64,000 nucleotides of DNA, from NCBI GenBank assembly GCA_041695045.1, contig JBGFRR010000063.1, positions 1 through 64,000 on the forward strand, in the 5' to 3' direction. The notes beneath the pieces were generated by a model. That model was not told where the DNA came from, searched no databases, and was given only the letters and a program-made list of their open reading frames with translations. The position numbers and the translations under genes are program-made. Below are positions 17,983 through 26,692 of this stretch, in pieces (the stretch's first letter is position 1; each line of letters starts with the position of its first letter). Source of the stretch: JBGFRR01 sp041695045. Its GTDB lineage: Bacteria > Bacteroidota > Ignavibacteria > UBA10030.

Positions 17983-20900
17983 TCATGAAGGTGTTGGCGG
18001 AAAGAGAACACAATGCGACCGCCGGAAGAACTCGCACTCAGGACAGTGAGAGGTGCGTTTCGGGAGTTCGGCACTGCCTCGCTCATCAATTCGCTCAATC
18101 TGAGCGACCATTTGCTCAAGCGTACGTTCGTACGCCCGCAACTTCTCCTGAGAGTACTGAAAGGTCACGGGATGTTCGGGATGTCGGAGGAACACGAGTG
18201 TGGCGGTAACGGAATCTTGCGACGGGTACATGCGAGAAAGCAAATATGCGTAGAGGTCCATCTGAGGGCGATAGCGCTCTGCGGCTTGTGGGAGAGACTC
18301 AAACGACACATTGTCCGTTTTGTAATCGATGATGTGCCATGACCCATCCTCGTGTTGCATGAGACGATCGACGGTTCCCGTGAGGAAGTGACAGCCATAG
18401 ACAGCCGTGATGGACTGCTCAACTTTTGCGCTCTTTGCAGCAAATATCTGCCGCCCGACAGTGGAACGTACAAGTGAATCAATCAGCGGGAGCACTTCAG
18501 CCCGAAGCGCCTCGGCAACCTCGTGGGAAATTCCATCCCGAACAAGAACTTCATCGAGCGCAACGGCAACATCCTCCGTGTGTGTCCCACTAGGCGGAAC
18601 GATACGCTCAAGCACGGCGTGAACAATCGTGCCGCGAAGATTCGGCTGAACCGCACCTTCTTCCTCCCTTTCATCGGCGGCGATTTCTCCTAAGACCTGC
18701 GGCGGTGGAGCTTGGTCAGCAAGGAGACTATGAGCGCCTAACCGATAGGTGAGATAGAACTTCGTAGGGCATTGTGAAAGGGTCAGAAGCTGTGAGGCCG
18801 AGATGACTTCGCCGTGCGACTTCGCGGAGAGAAGCTCAATCGCTACGGACACCTCGCCCCGTTGAAGCATCTCTTCTTTCGTACGAACCTCAAGTTTCTG
18901 CGGCAAAGTGATCTGGACAACGGGGATCCGCAAACGGTGAGCACATTCCGTTGCCTCCCCCTGCCCTGTACGAATCGCCGTTGTAACGTCCAACTCGACG
19001 GCTTTATGCACCGGCACCCCATCGACACCTAACGCATCAAAGATCCAGCGAAGGTAGGATGATTGCTTTTTGAGCATGTGAGGATTACCGGAAAGGATCA
19101 GCCGATCTCGCGCGCGCGTGCAGGCGACATACAGAATACGCTTCTCTTCCGCCTCTTTTTTCTGACGCTGCAGGTTACGGAGAAAGACCGCGATCGGAGC
19201 GCTGACGCTTTCCGAAGTGGACTCTTCGTCTTTCGTTGAGATGCCAAGCCCATACCGTCGGTCGAGGTACGGTTCGTTGTCGTGGCGGAACGGTTCGTGC
19301 AGGAACGGGAGGATCACCACGGGAAACTCCAATCCCTTCGCGCCATGGATCGTCATGATGTGAATGGCGTTGTCGTGATCTTCGCTTGGGGCCTGCGCTT
19401 CATCATGGTCGTTCACAAGCGCTCTGAGACGTTCCACAAAATCATACAGACCCACAAGTCCCCGCTGTTCATACTCTCGTGCAAACCGCAGCAGCTTCTC
19501 GATGTTTGCACACTGTTGGCTTCCCCGCTCCATCGATACGCTCGCCCCGAACCATGCGGTATCGCTTACAATCTTCTTCAAGAGTGCAAAGGGTGTCATG
19601 GAACCCGCACGCGCGAGGTGGTCCGAGAGCAGTCGAGCAGCGCGGAGAATACGTTTGCCTGCGCGTTCAGCGCGAGCATAGCACTCAAGTCGCTCGAAGA
19701 AAGTCGACGGCAAGAGACCGCCCCGTCCCGCAGGACTTACGAGCGAGATTTCAAACAACTCCGCATCGGACACTGCGAAGAATGGCGACCGCAGAATGCC
19801 CATGAGTGCGACATCATCGCGTGGGTTGAGGAGAAACTGGAGGTAATTCAGAACGTCGTAGACTTCCTGCGTCTGGTAGAACCCAATTCCTCCGGAAACA
19901 CGATACGGCAATCCATGCAGCACCAATGCACGCTCTAACGCGGCAAGGTTATTCCGGTTGCGAAGGATGACCGCAATGTCGCTGTATCGCATTGGCCGGG
20001 GCTGTTCGTCCGCCTCAGGCGGATCGAAGACGGCGGCCTGAGCATTGAGCAAGTCAACAATCCTGTCCGCAATGTGCTCACACTCTCCGCCTCCGGCGGA
20101 CACATCCGCCTCTTCGTCACGCTCTGGAGTGAGCAAGAGCTCGACATCGCCGGGGGTGGAGTTTGCCCTTGCCTGCACGAGCAGATCGTATCCGACCTCG
20201 AACGGTTCACCATCCGCCGCCATGAGATGCGAGAACAGTATGTTCGTGAACGCAACAAGGTCCCGCAGGAGCCGAAAACTTTCCGGAAGCACCACATCCC
20301 CTCGGAGTTCGCGTGCATCGGATGTCAAGTTCTCATCACTCCAACGAAACGGCATTTCTTTGAGCGACGAACGGAGAATGTCTGCTTTCGTCTCACCGAA
20401 GACTTCCACGTCCGCGTCGCGGAAGCCGTAGATCGATTGCTTCGGATCCCCCACGATGAAGAGATTGCCCGCGGTGTAGTTCAGGATGAGCTTCCGGAGG
20501 ATGGAATACTGCAGCCGGTTCGTATCCTGGTATTCGTCCACCATGAGATAGCGGTACCGCTGCGCAAGGGATGTACGGACATCTTCAAGATCGAGCAGAC
20601 GGTCGGCAGAAAGAAGGAGGTCGTCGAAATCGAGCACACCTTGCTCCGATTTCTTGTCGGCAAAGCGCTGACTCACACGGTCGTACATGGCAAACATGAT
20701 TCGCGTCAACTCGATGAGGTTGCGATGAAGCGCATCCACTTCCTCTTCTGCAAAGTGCTCAAAGTTCTCTGCAACGCTGTACAGATCGCGAAGGACGGCT
20801 GTATCCCTCAGAATATTCGAAGCGGTCGGGATTTCCGTGAAGGCAGCCTTTCTGAATTCCCCCTTCTTCGTAAGAAAAGCGAGACAGAGCTTGTTCAACC

Positions 20901-21687
20901 ATTGCGCTGTCTCGGTCCACTTCATGCGTGGGGAATAGGTGTTCACATGATGTCCAACAGCCTCCGCCGTTTCCACCTCCACGACACCCGACAACGTCCG
21001 GACTGCACGACGCACATTTTCGTTCCTTGCGAGCCCATGGAAGGAGCTTTCCAACCACGTTGACCATGCGGCGAGTACCTCATCGTCTGACTTCGAGTAG
21101 AGCCCTGCACTTGACCGGAGGTGTTCAACCGGCTCCCGTTTCTCCAGCATGGCTTCAAGCGTGCGCAAGACCTTCGACTTCCCAAACGCGCGGAGCAGCG
21201 AGAGGGCATCGTCCCGCCTTCGGCGGGATGCATCGCCGCTACGAAACGCATCTTGAAATGTCTCTGCGATGGCTTCGCGCATCATCGCTCGCTGGTCCAC
21301 CTGTTCCATTACCGTGAACGCCGCATCAACGCCGGCTTCGATGGGATGGTCTCTCAGGATGCGCGCACAGAACGAATGAATCGTACCGATAGGAGCCGAG
21401 GAGAGCCGTTCACGCGCCCGGGTGAGCTTCAGCCGCACCGATTGTTTTGTCGTCGTCGAGATCGACCGGTCAATTGCCTGGGCAATTTTGCGACAGAGCT
21501 CACTCGCCGTCTTGTCGGTAAAGGTAATAGCCACGACGTCGCTCACCTCGGCATCTGTCTGCAGAAGGATGTTAACGTAGCGATGCACCAGCACGGTCGT
21601 CTTTCCCGAGCCGGCGTTGGCGGTGACGGAAAGATGACGCTGAATGTCGTGGGCTTTTTTCTGGCTGGTGGTGAATGCGCGGGACAT
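17983..21687 (-). CDS. addA: AddA-like UvrD-family helicase-nuclease
   Basis: Predicted ATP-dependent helicase and nuclease for double-strand-break processing, 1234 aa. N-terminal Walker A is TANAGSGKTTVL (about 21-32). LMVDEYQDTN is motif II, VGDPKQSIYGFRDAD motif III, IHGAKGLEFPVVILP motif V and LYVACTRARDRLIL motif VI. The C-terminal nuclease has TGTVDRLM...WHIIDYKTDN. Cysteines frame that domain: SQCPTKFY before it and HCPECEFFRRSHC at the end, an arrangement like Fe-S nucleases. Two mini-palindromes (20009 and 20086) and one at 21213 lie inside the gene in frame. The likely partner is at 27950-31258. Confidence 0.87.
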   Translation of the reverse strand: MSRAFTTSQKKAHDIQRHLSVTANAGSGKTTVLVHRYVNILLQTDAEVSDVVAITFTDKTASELCRKIAQAIDRSISTTTKQSVRLKLTRARERLSSAPIGTIHSFCARILRDHPIEAGVDAAFTVMEQVDQRAMMREAIAETFQDAFRSGDASRRRRDDALSLLRAFGKSKVLRTLEAMLEKREPVEHLRSSAGLYSKSDDEVLAAWSTWLESSFHGLARNENVRRAVRTLSGVVEVETAEAVGHHVNTYSPRMKWTETAQWLNKLCLAFLTKKGEFRKAAFTEIPTASNILRDTAVLRDLYSVAENFEHFAEEEVDALHRNLIELTRIMFAMYDRVSQRFADKKSEQGVLDFDDLLLSADRLLDLEDVRTSLAQRYRYLMVDEYQDTNRLQYSILRKLILNYTAGNLFIVGDPKQSIYGFRDADVEVFGETKADILRSSLKEMPFRWSDENLTSDARELRGDVVLPESFRLLRDLVAFTNILFSHLMAADGEPFEVGYDLLVQARANSTPGDVELLLTPERDEEADVSAGGGECEHIADRIVDLLNAQAAVFDPPEADEQPRPMRYSDIAVILRNRNNLAALERALVLHGLPYRVSGGIGFYQTQEVYDVLNYLQFLLNPRDDVALMGILRSPFFAVSDAELFEISLVSPAGRGGLLPSTFFERLECYARAERAGKRILRAARLLSDHLARAGSMTPFALLKKIVSDTAWFGASVSMERGSQQCANIEKLLRFAREYEQRGLVGLYDFVERLRALVNDHDEAQAPSEDHDNAIHIMTIHGAKGLEFPVVILPFLHEPFRHDNEPYLDRRYGLGISTKDEESTSESVSAPIAVFLRNLQRQKKEAEEKRILYVACTRARDRLILSGNPHMLKKQSSYLRWIFDALGVDGVPVHKAVELDVTTAIRTGQGEATECAHRLRIPVVQITLPQKLEVRTKEEMLQRGEVSVAIELLSAKSHGEVISASQLLTLSQCPTKFYLTYRLGAHSLLADQAPPPQVLGEIAADEREEEGAVQPNLRGTIVHAVLERIVPPSGTHTEDVAVALDEVLVRDGISHEVAEALRAEVLPLIDSLVRSTVGRQIFAAKSAKVEQSITAVYGCHFLTGTVDRLMQHEDGSWHIIDYKTDNVSFESLPQAAERYRPQMDLYAYLLSRMYPSQDSVTATLVFLRHPEHPVTFQYSQEKLRAYERTLEQMVAQIERIDERGSAELPKRTSHCPECEFFRRSHCVLFPPTPS

Positions 21688-21702
21688 GAATCGTCGGTGG
21701 AG

Positions 21703-23130
21703 CTACCCCTTGATGACGCCGATAGGAACCATCTTGGCTACTTTCCGGGCAATGCCGGCATGGTGGACGGTATCGACAACGAGGCTGACATCTTTGTACG
21801 CTTCCGGTCTCTCTTCAGTAAGTCCGCTCTTACTGGCTCCTTTCACATAAACGCCTTTCTCCCGCAACTGCGCAAGGAGCTGTTCGGCGGTAATGTTTTT
21901 TTTTGCCGCGTGCCGACTCATCGCCCGGCCGGCACCATGACACGAGGAACCGAACGTCTCCTCCATCGCCTGCTCGGTTCCCACAAGCACGTAGGAATAC
22001 GTCCCCATGCTTCCCGGAATCAAGACCGGTTGCCCAACATGCCGATAGTCTTTTGGAACTTCCGGCCTGTCCTTTGGAAACGCCCGCGTGGCTCCTTTCC
22101 GATGCACCAACACTTCCCGCTCATGCTTCCCCACCCGATGTGTCTCACATTTGGCAATGTTGTGGCAGACATCATACACGATCGCAAGCTCTCCTTTTTT
22201 TAACACTCGCTCAAACGCCTGGCGCGTCCAGTGCGTCATCATCTGTCGATTCGCGAAGGCGAAGTTTGCCGCTGCTGCCATAGCGCGCAAATACGCCTGT
22301 CCTTCCGACGACTGAATCGGCACGCAGGCAAGTTGCCGGTCGACAAGCTCGATGTCGTACTTCTTCGCGGCCGACTGCATGACCTCGAGGTAGTCGGTGC
22401 AGACTTGATGGCCAAGCCCACGCGAGCCGCTATGAATCATCACGACCACCTGCTGCGGCCATAGACCAAACGCCTGCGCCGCTTCTTCATCGAAAATCTC
22501 CGCAATGTATTGAACTTCGGCAAAATGGTTGCCCGAGCCGAGTGTGCCGAGCTGATCCCGCCCGCGCTGCTTCGCACGGCTGCTGGCTGCGTCCGGATCA
22601 GCACCCGGAATTTTTCCAGTTTCCTCGATACGCTCCAAATCCTCCGGTCGGCCATAGCCGTTCTCAACCGCCCAATGCGCGCCGTTGGCAAGCACTCGGT
22701 CAAGCTCACGCTCATTCAGCATCCCGACGATGCCGCTTCTCCCCGTCCCGCACGGAATATCGCGGAACATCTGATTGACAAGGGCGTCGAGATATGGCTT
22801 TACCCCTTCCAGCGAAACCTGCGACGCTAACAACCGCACGCCGCAATTGATGTCGAAACCGACTCCACCGGCGGAAACAACTCCCTGTTGAATATCCGCC
22901 GCCGCCACGCCGCCGATCGCAAACCCGTAGCCCTGATGTGCATCCGGCATCGCAAGCGAGCGGCCGACAAGCCCCGGCAGGGTTGCGACGTTTGCGACCT
23001 GCATCAGAGTCTGGTCTTTCTCAATTTGTTTGATCAGCTCGCGGTTCGCGTAGATCAATCCTTCAACTTTCATCCCCTTGCGAAATTCTTTGGGGATGAG
23101 ATAACGGTATTCGTCGAGTTGTTGTAGCAT
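21703..23130 (-). CDS. rtcB: RNA-splicing ligase RtcB
   Basis: A GTP- and Mn2+-dependent ligase joining 2',3'-cyclic phosphate (or 3'-phosphate) and 5'-OH RNA ends in tRNA splicing or RNA repair. The 475 aa are typical. GGVGFDINCGVRLL has the metal-binding Cys, LGSGNHFAEVQ and HSGSRGLGHQV carry metal histidines, and SSCHGAGRAMSR holds the GMP-accepting His region. A 9-bp hairpin lies 14 nt upstream. Its known activator archease lies 575 bp upstream on the same strand. The stop is 15 bp before the AddA-like gene. Confidence 0.95.
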   Translation of the reverse strand: MLQQLDEYRYLIPKEFRKGMKVEGLIYANRELIKQIEKDQTLMQVANVATLPGLVGRSLAMPDAHQGYGFAIGGVAAADIQQGVVSAGGVGFDINCGVRLLASQVSLEGVKPYLDALVNQMFRDIPCGTGRSGIVGMLNERELDRVLANGAHWAVENGYGRPEDLERIEETGKIPGADPDAASSRAKQRGRDQLGTLGSGNHFAEVQYIAEIFDEEAAQAFGLWPQQVVVMIHSGSRGLGHQVCTDYLEVMQSAAKKYDIELVDRQLACVPIQSSEGQAYLRAMAAAANFAFANRQMMTHWTRQAFERVLKKGELAIVYDVCHNIAKCETHRVGKHEREVLVHRKGATRAFPKDRPEVPKDYRHVGQPVLIPGSMGTYSYVLVGTEQAMEETFGSSCHGAGRAMSRHAAKKNITAEQLLAQLREKGVYVKGASKSGLTEERPEAYKDVSLVVDTVHHAGIARKVAKMVPIGVIKG

Positions 23131-23143
23131 CGTGTTTCATGAA

Positions 23144-23165
23144 GGCGATGTGACGCCACATCGCC
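23144..23165 (-). promoter_or_regulatory. hairpin in the leader of rtcB
   Basis: A perfect 9-bp inverted repeat, GGCGATGTG/CACATCGCC with a 4-nt loop, sits 14 nt upstream of the rtcB ATG. It has no T-tail, so it could be an operator or an mRNA structure. Confidence 0.4.
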
Positions 23166-23705
23166 TGTGAAGTTTCATTGATATCGGTTTGTAATTACTC
23201 AGCGTTAGAATCAAAACCACCTAACATCCACCACACCTGCCTGTCCCGCTGTACGGTTCCGCTCTTTTGGAATCCCGCTTGCCCCGTTAACGGGGCTTGC
23301 AGCGGAATCCTGAGAAGCGGGAGATCCCGAAACACGGGACCGCAGGCAGGGATTCATCCCGAACTTTGTTCGGGAGAGAAGAATGATAGGGAAAGATAGG
23401 ACATTGGTTGCGAGGGAGTTTAACTCCCGAGCCTACTGGAATATTCCCAACCCGCATGCGCTCAGGAGTGTAACTCCTTCGCAACTCCTGGTTTTTTCTT
23501 TCCTCTTATCACATTTTGTGTCCCCGACAAGTCGGGGCTAATCTGTGAATCCCTGCCTGCGGCAGGCAGGTGTGGTTAATTTTTCGCTGAACAGATTTTT
23601 ATCGAACCTGCGGTTTGATCTATCTTTTGAATGAACCGATTCGCATTGGTACCTCTTCCAACCGCTTGACTCACCCAGACAGGTTCATTGGCAGTTACAT
23701 CGGTT
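23166..23705. repeat. repeat-rich intergenic region between archease and rtcB
   Basis: No convincing gene. It holds a patchwork of palindromes: CCCCGTTAACGGGG (about 23284), TCCCG-AAACA-CGGGA, CCCGAAC-TTT-GTTCGGG (about 23350), GGAGTTTAACTCC, CCCCGACAAGTCGGGG (23522-23537) and CCTGCCTGCGGCAGGCAGG (23552-23570). Bases 23255-23279 resemble 120-143. Bases 23540-23586 resemble 32517-32556 apart from the 19-bp palindrome. Confidence 0.75.
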
Positions 23706-24125
23706 TCAAATATCCACAAACACCCGCACCGTGCATCCGTCCTCGCGGCGTTCGATGGCGAGTTGATGGTAGGTGATCGCCTTGATGTCCAGACGCGTTT
23801 CATGCTTCGTGGGGTCGAATGTTTCCCCGAACACAAACGCCTCGAGTTGCGTGGGCGTGATGCGTTCGACGGTGACCTCAGACGTCAGGAAGTCTTCCGC
23901 ATCGAACAGAAACAGGATCTCCGAGAGCCACTTGACGAGAAGGTTCTCTTCGTCCTTCCCCGTCAGTTTGATGTATCGCTCTTCGGTCGGCTCGCTCGTT
24001 TCGTCGCCGGCAATCAACCAGATGAGGCCGTGGGCGGCATTCTCAAACGCCTCGCGAAGCGTTTGGCCTGTTGCCTCGATGCCCACGTCGGCTGGATGTT
24101 CGAGGATGCGAAACCCTGTCTTCAT
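23706..24125 (-). CDS. archease
   Basis: An activator of RtcB that promotes its guanylylation and multiple turnover. The 139-aa product has the family pattern FRILEHPADVGIEATGQTLREAFENAAHGLIWLI near the N-terminus and an acidic, beta-rich remainder ending TVRVFVDI. The ATG at 24125 lies 5 bp after the purC stop; an in-frame GTG at 24131 overlaps that stop and is less likely. The rtcB gene is the next gene downstream on the same strand, which supports the call. Confidence 0.9.
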   Translation of the reverse strand: MKTGFRILEHPADVGIEATGQTLREAFENAAHGLIWLIAGDETSEPTEERYIKLTGKDEENLLVKWLSEILFLFDAEDFLTSEVTVERITPTQLEAFVFGETFDPTKHETRLDIKAITYHQLAIERREDGCTVRVFVDI

Positions 24126-24130
24126 AACCA

Positions 24131-25042
24131 CTACGGCAATGTTTTACCCGTCAACTCCCGCAGCGCTTTCAGGTACAACCCTGAGGTTTTGAACACAATT
24201 TCTTCCGGCAGTTTCGGCGCCGGCGGCTTCTTGTTGAAGTTGACGGAAAGAAGATAATCACGCACAAATTGTTTGTCATAACTTGCTTGAGGCCGCCCGG
24301 GTTCATACTGCTCCGCTGGCCAGAAGCGCGAGGAATCCGGCGTGAGCAGCTCATCAATAAGGACGACCTGTCCGTTTGGATCCATCCCGAATTCCATCTT
24401 CGTATCCGCGATGATGATTCCTCTCTGGATCGCCATCTCCGCGGCGCAGGTGTAAATGCGCAGCGAAAGGTCGCGAAGCGTTTCTGCCGTTTCGTTGCCT
24501 ACGATTTTGACCATTCGGTCAAACGAAATATTCTCGTCGTGCCTTCCCTTTTCTTCCTTCGTTGCTGGCGTGAAGATGGGCTCGGGCAGTTTCGCCGATT
24601 CGACAAGCCCATCCGGCAAGCGGATGCCACACACACTGCCGGTCTGCTGATACTCGACCCATCCCGAACCCGAGAGATAACCGCGCACAACACATTCAAT
24701 CGGCAATGGTTGTGTTGTTTTCACGAACATCGTGCGGTCTTCCAACTCCGGCCAGTATGGCTTGGTGATTGTCGGAAAGTCATAGACAATCGTGGAGATA
24801 AGGTGGTTGGGTACAACGTCGGCCAACTGCTCAAACCAGAATTCAGAAATTTTCGTCAGCACTTTTCCTTTGAATGGAATCCCTTCCTGCATCACGACGT
24901 CGAACGCCGAGATGCGGTCGGTTGCAACAAGCAGGAGCGTCTCGCCAAGGTCGTAAATGTCGCGCACCTTTCCGCGTGCGGCAAGGCGGAGTGTCGGAAA
25001 ATTCGTTTCGGTGATAACGGGAATATGAAACGTGCGGTTCAT
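24131..25042 (-). CDS. purC: SAICAR synthetase (phosphoribosylaminoimidazole-succinocarboxamide synthase)
   Basis: Joins CAIR and aspartate with ATP in purine synthesis. The 303 aa include [30 protein letters not shown] (ATP-binding N-terminus), [20 protein letters not shown] and [12 protein letters not shown], followed by [14 protein letters not shown], the standard signatures. It sits in a - strand run: aat upstream by 15 bp and archease downstream by 5 bp. No other purine gene is in the window. Confidence 0.95.
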   Translation of the reverse strand: MNRTFHIPVITETNFPTLRLAARGKVRDIYDLGETLLLVATDRISAFDVVMQEGIPFKGKVLTKISEFWFEQLADVVPNHLISTIVYDFPTITKPYWPELEDRTMFVKTTQPLPIECVVRGYLSGSGWVEYQQTGSVCGIRLPDGLVESAKLPEPIFTPATKEEKGRHDENISFDRMVKIVGNETAETLRDLSLRIYTCAAEMAIQRGIIIADTKMEFGMDPNGQVVLIDELLTPDSSRFWPAEQYEPGRPQASYDKQFVRDYLLSVNFNKKPPAPKLPEEIVFKTSGLYLKALRELTGKTLP

Positions 25043-25057
25043 GATTGAAGCGACGGC

Positions 25058-25657
25058 CTATGTGAAGGACACATCGAGGGTGAGTGCATACTGTAAGCGT
25101 TCCAGGTATTCCTCTTTGGGAATCTCCCGCGCTCCGAACCGGGCCAGGTGTGGAGTCATCCATTGCGTATCAAGCAGGGTAAAGCCGCGTTCGACCAACC
25201 TGCGCACGAGGAACGCGAGCGCTACGCTCGAAGCATTCCGCTCGGCGCTGAACATCGACTCTCCGAAGAACGCACTACGCAGCGCTACGCCGTACAGTCC
25301 GCCGACGAGTTTTCCTGCGCGCCATGTTTCGACGCTGTGCGCAAACCCACGCCGATGCAGCTCACAATACGATTGAACGATCTGCTCAGAGATCCACGTT
25401 TCATCCCGATCCGCACACGAACGGATCACGTCTTCAAAGCGTCGATTGAGATACACCTCAACGATATTCTTCTTGATCGTCTGTCGCAGGCTGCGGGGAA
25501 TGTGGAAGCGTTCGAGATCGATGATTGCGCGCGGGTCTGGCGAATACCAACCGACCTCCCCACTCCGTGAATCCGCCATCGGGAAAAACCCCTTGACGTA
25601 GGCCACCAGCAGAAACTCCGGATCAATGATGCTTTGTGTCTGGCTGCGTTGTACCAT
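25058..25657 (-). CDS. aat: leucyl/phenylalanyl-tRNA-protein transferase
   Basis: Adds Leu or Phe to proteins with N-terminal Arg or Lys, marking them for ClpAP(S) degradation (N-degron pathway). The 199-aa protein shows LLVAYVKGFFPMADSRSGEVGWYSPDPRAII, the RSLRQTIKK region, the AHSVETWRAGKLVGGLYGVALR core and TLLDTQWMTPHLARFGAREI. Length and motifs match the family. It lies between the quinone oxidoreductase gene (12 bp) and purC (15 bp). Confidence 0.95.
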   Translation of the reverse strand: MVQRSQTQSIIDPEFLLVAYVKGFFPMADSRSGEVGWYSPDPRAIIDLERFHIPRSLRQTIKKNIVEVYLNRRFEDVIRSCADRDETWISEQIVQSYCELHRRGFAHSVETWRAGKLVGGLYGVALRSAFFGESMFSAERNASSVALAFLVRRLVERGFTLLDTQWMTPHLARFGAREIPKEEYLERLQYALTLDVSFT

Positions 25658-25669
25658 AGATCTATTTGC

Positions 25670-26692
25670 CTACTCCACCTTCACCACAACCTTGCCGATG
25701 CTTTGCCGTGACTGAAGGAATTCGTGTGCATCGGCAATCTCTTCAAACGGGAATACCCGCCCAATCACCGGCTTGATCGTTTTCTCTTCGTACCACTCGA
25801 GCAATTGCTTCGCCACCCCACGAAGGTACTCAACCTTGTGCGTCAAAAAATACAGATTAAAGCCAAACAGTCCAACGTTTTTCGAGACCATGCTGGAAGG
25901 GGCAAGAAGACGCATGGCTGCAACTTCGCGCAGCGCCTTGAACTTGTTGATGGCTCGTCGCCCCGTAACGGCAGCGAGGCCATACAGCACGTAACGCCCC
26001 ATCGGAGCGAGAAGGCGGAAGCCTTTCCGGAACACGCTGCCGCCGACCGAATCCATCACCACATCCACACCATAGCCGTTCGTCAGCCGAAGAACGATCT
26101 GCGAGAAATCCTGCTCGGAATAATTGATGAGATGATCAGCTCCTTGCGCCAATGCGACGTCCAACTTCGCGTTGGACCCTGCCGTAGCAAAAATCTCCGC
26201 GCCGTGCAGCTTCGCTATCTGAATTGCCGCCGTTCCCACACCGCCCGCCGATGCGTGCTGGAGCAGCCTTTCCCCGCGGCGAATGTTGGCCAGCGTAATG
26301 AGTCCATGGTACGCCGAAAGATACGTCACCCCAATCGCAGCGCCTTCTTCGAACGTCATCCTTCTCGGCAAACGCTCAGTTTGCTCTGCTCTGACACAGA
26401 TCGTCTCCGCGTACGCGCCCTGCCTCGTGAACGCCATGACACGGTCGCCGGGTTTGCGCGTCTTCACATTCTTCCCCACACACTCAATCACCCCGCTGAC
26501 CTCCAGGCCGGGAATGAACGGCGGCCTGGAAATATCCGGGTAGTAGCCCATGCGTGCAATCAAGTCGGCAAAGTTCAACCCGATTGCCTTCACGCGCACA
26601 AGCACGTCATCCTCTCCCGGCTGCGGAACCGCTCGCTCTTGCAGCTGTATGACTTCCGGGGGGCCATACCGTGTAACGATGGCTGCGCGCAT
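25670..26692 (-). CDS. MDR-superfamily zinc-binding-type oxidoreductase (NADPH:quinone reductase-like)
   Basis: A 340-aa NAD(P)H-dependent oxidoreductase. The GroES-like N-terminal domain has VKAIGLNFADLIARMGYYP and PGLEVSGVIECVG. The nucleotide-binding motif is HASAGGVGTAAIQIAKLHGAEIFATAG. The catalytic zinc cysteines of alcohol dehydrogenases are absent, as in quinone oxidoreductases and VAT-1-like proteins. Substrate is unknown. It starts directly after the pfkA stop, so the two are probably co-translated. Confidence 0.85.
   Translation of the reverse strand: MRAAIVTRYGPPEVIQLQERAVPQPGEDDVLVRVKAIGLNFADLIARMGYYPDISRPPFIPGLEVSGVIECVGKNVKTRKPGDRVMAFTRQGAYAETICVRAEQTERLPRRMTFEEGAAIGVTYLSAYHGLITLANIRRGERLLQHASAGGVGTAAIQIAKLHGAEIFATAGSNAKLDVALAQGADHLINYSEQDFSQIVLRLTNGYGVDVVMDSVGGSVFRKGFRLLAPMGRYVLYGLAAVTGRRAINKFKALREVAAMRLLAPSSMVSKNVGLFGFNLYFLTHKVEYLRGVAKQLLEWYEEKTIKPVIGRVFPFEEIADAHEFLQSRQSIGKVVVKVE

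Noticed and set aside
20074..22203. Two long + strand frames (about 329 and 360 aa)
   Set aside because: They are antisense to the AddA-like gene and rtcB; high GC third positions make long false frames common here.
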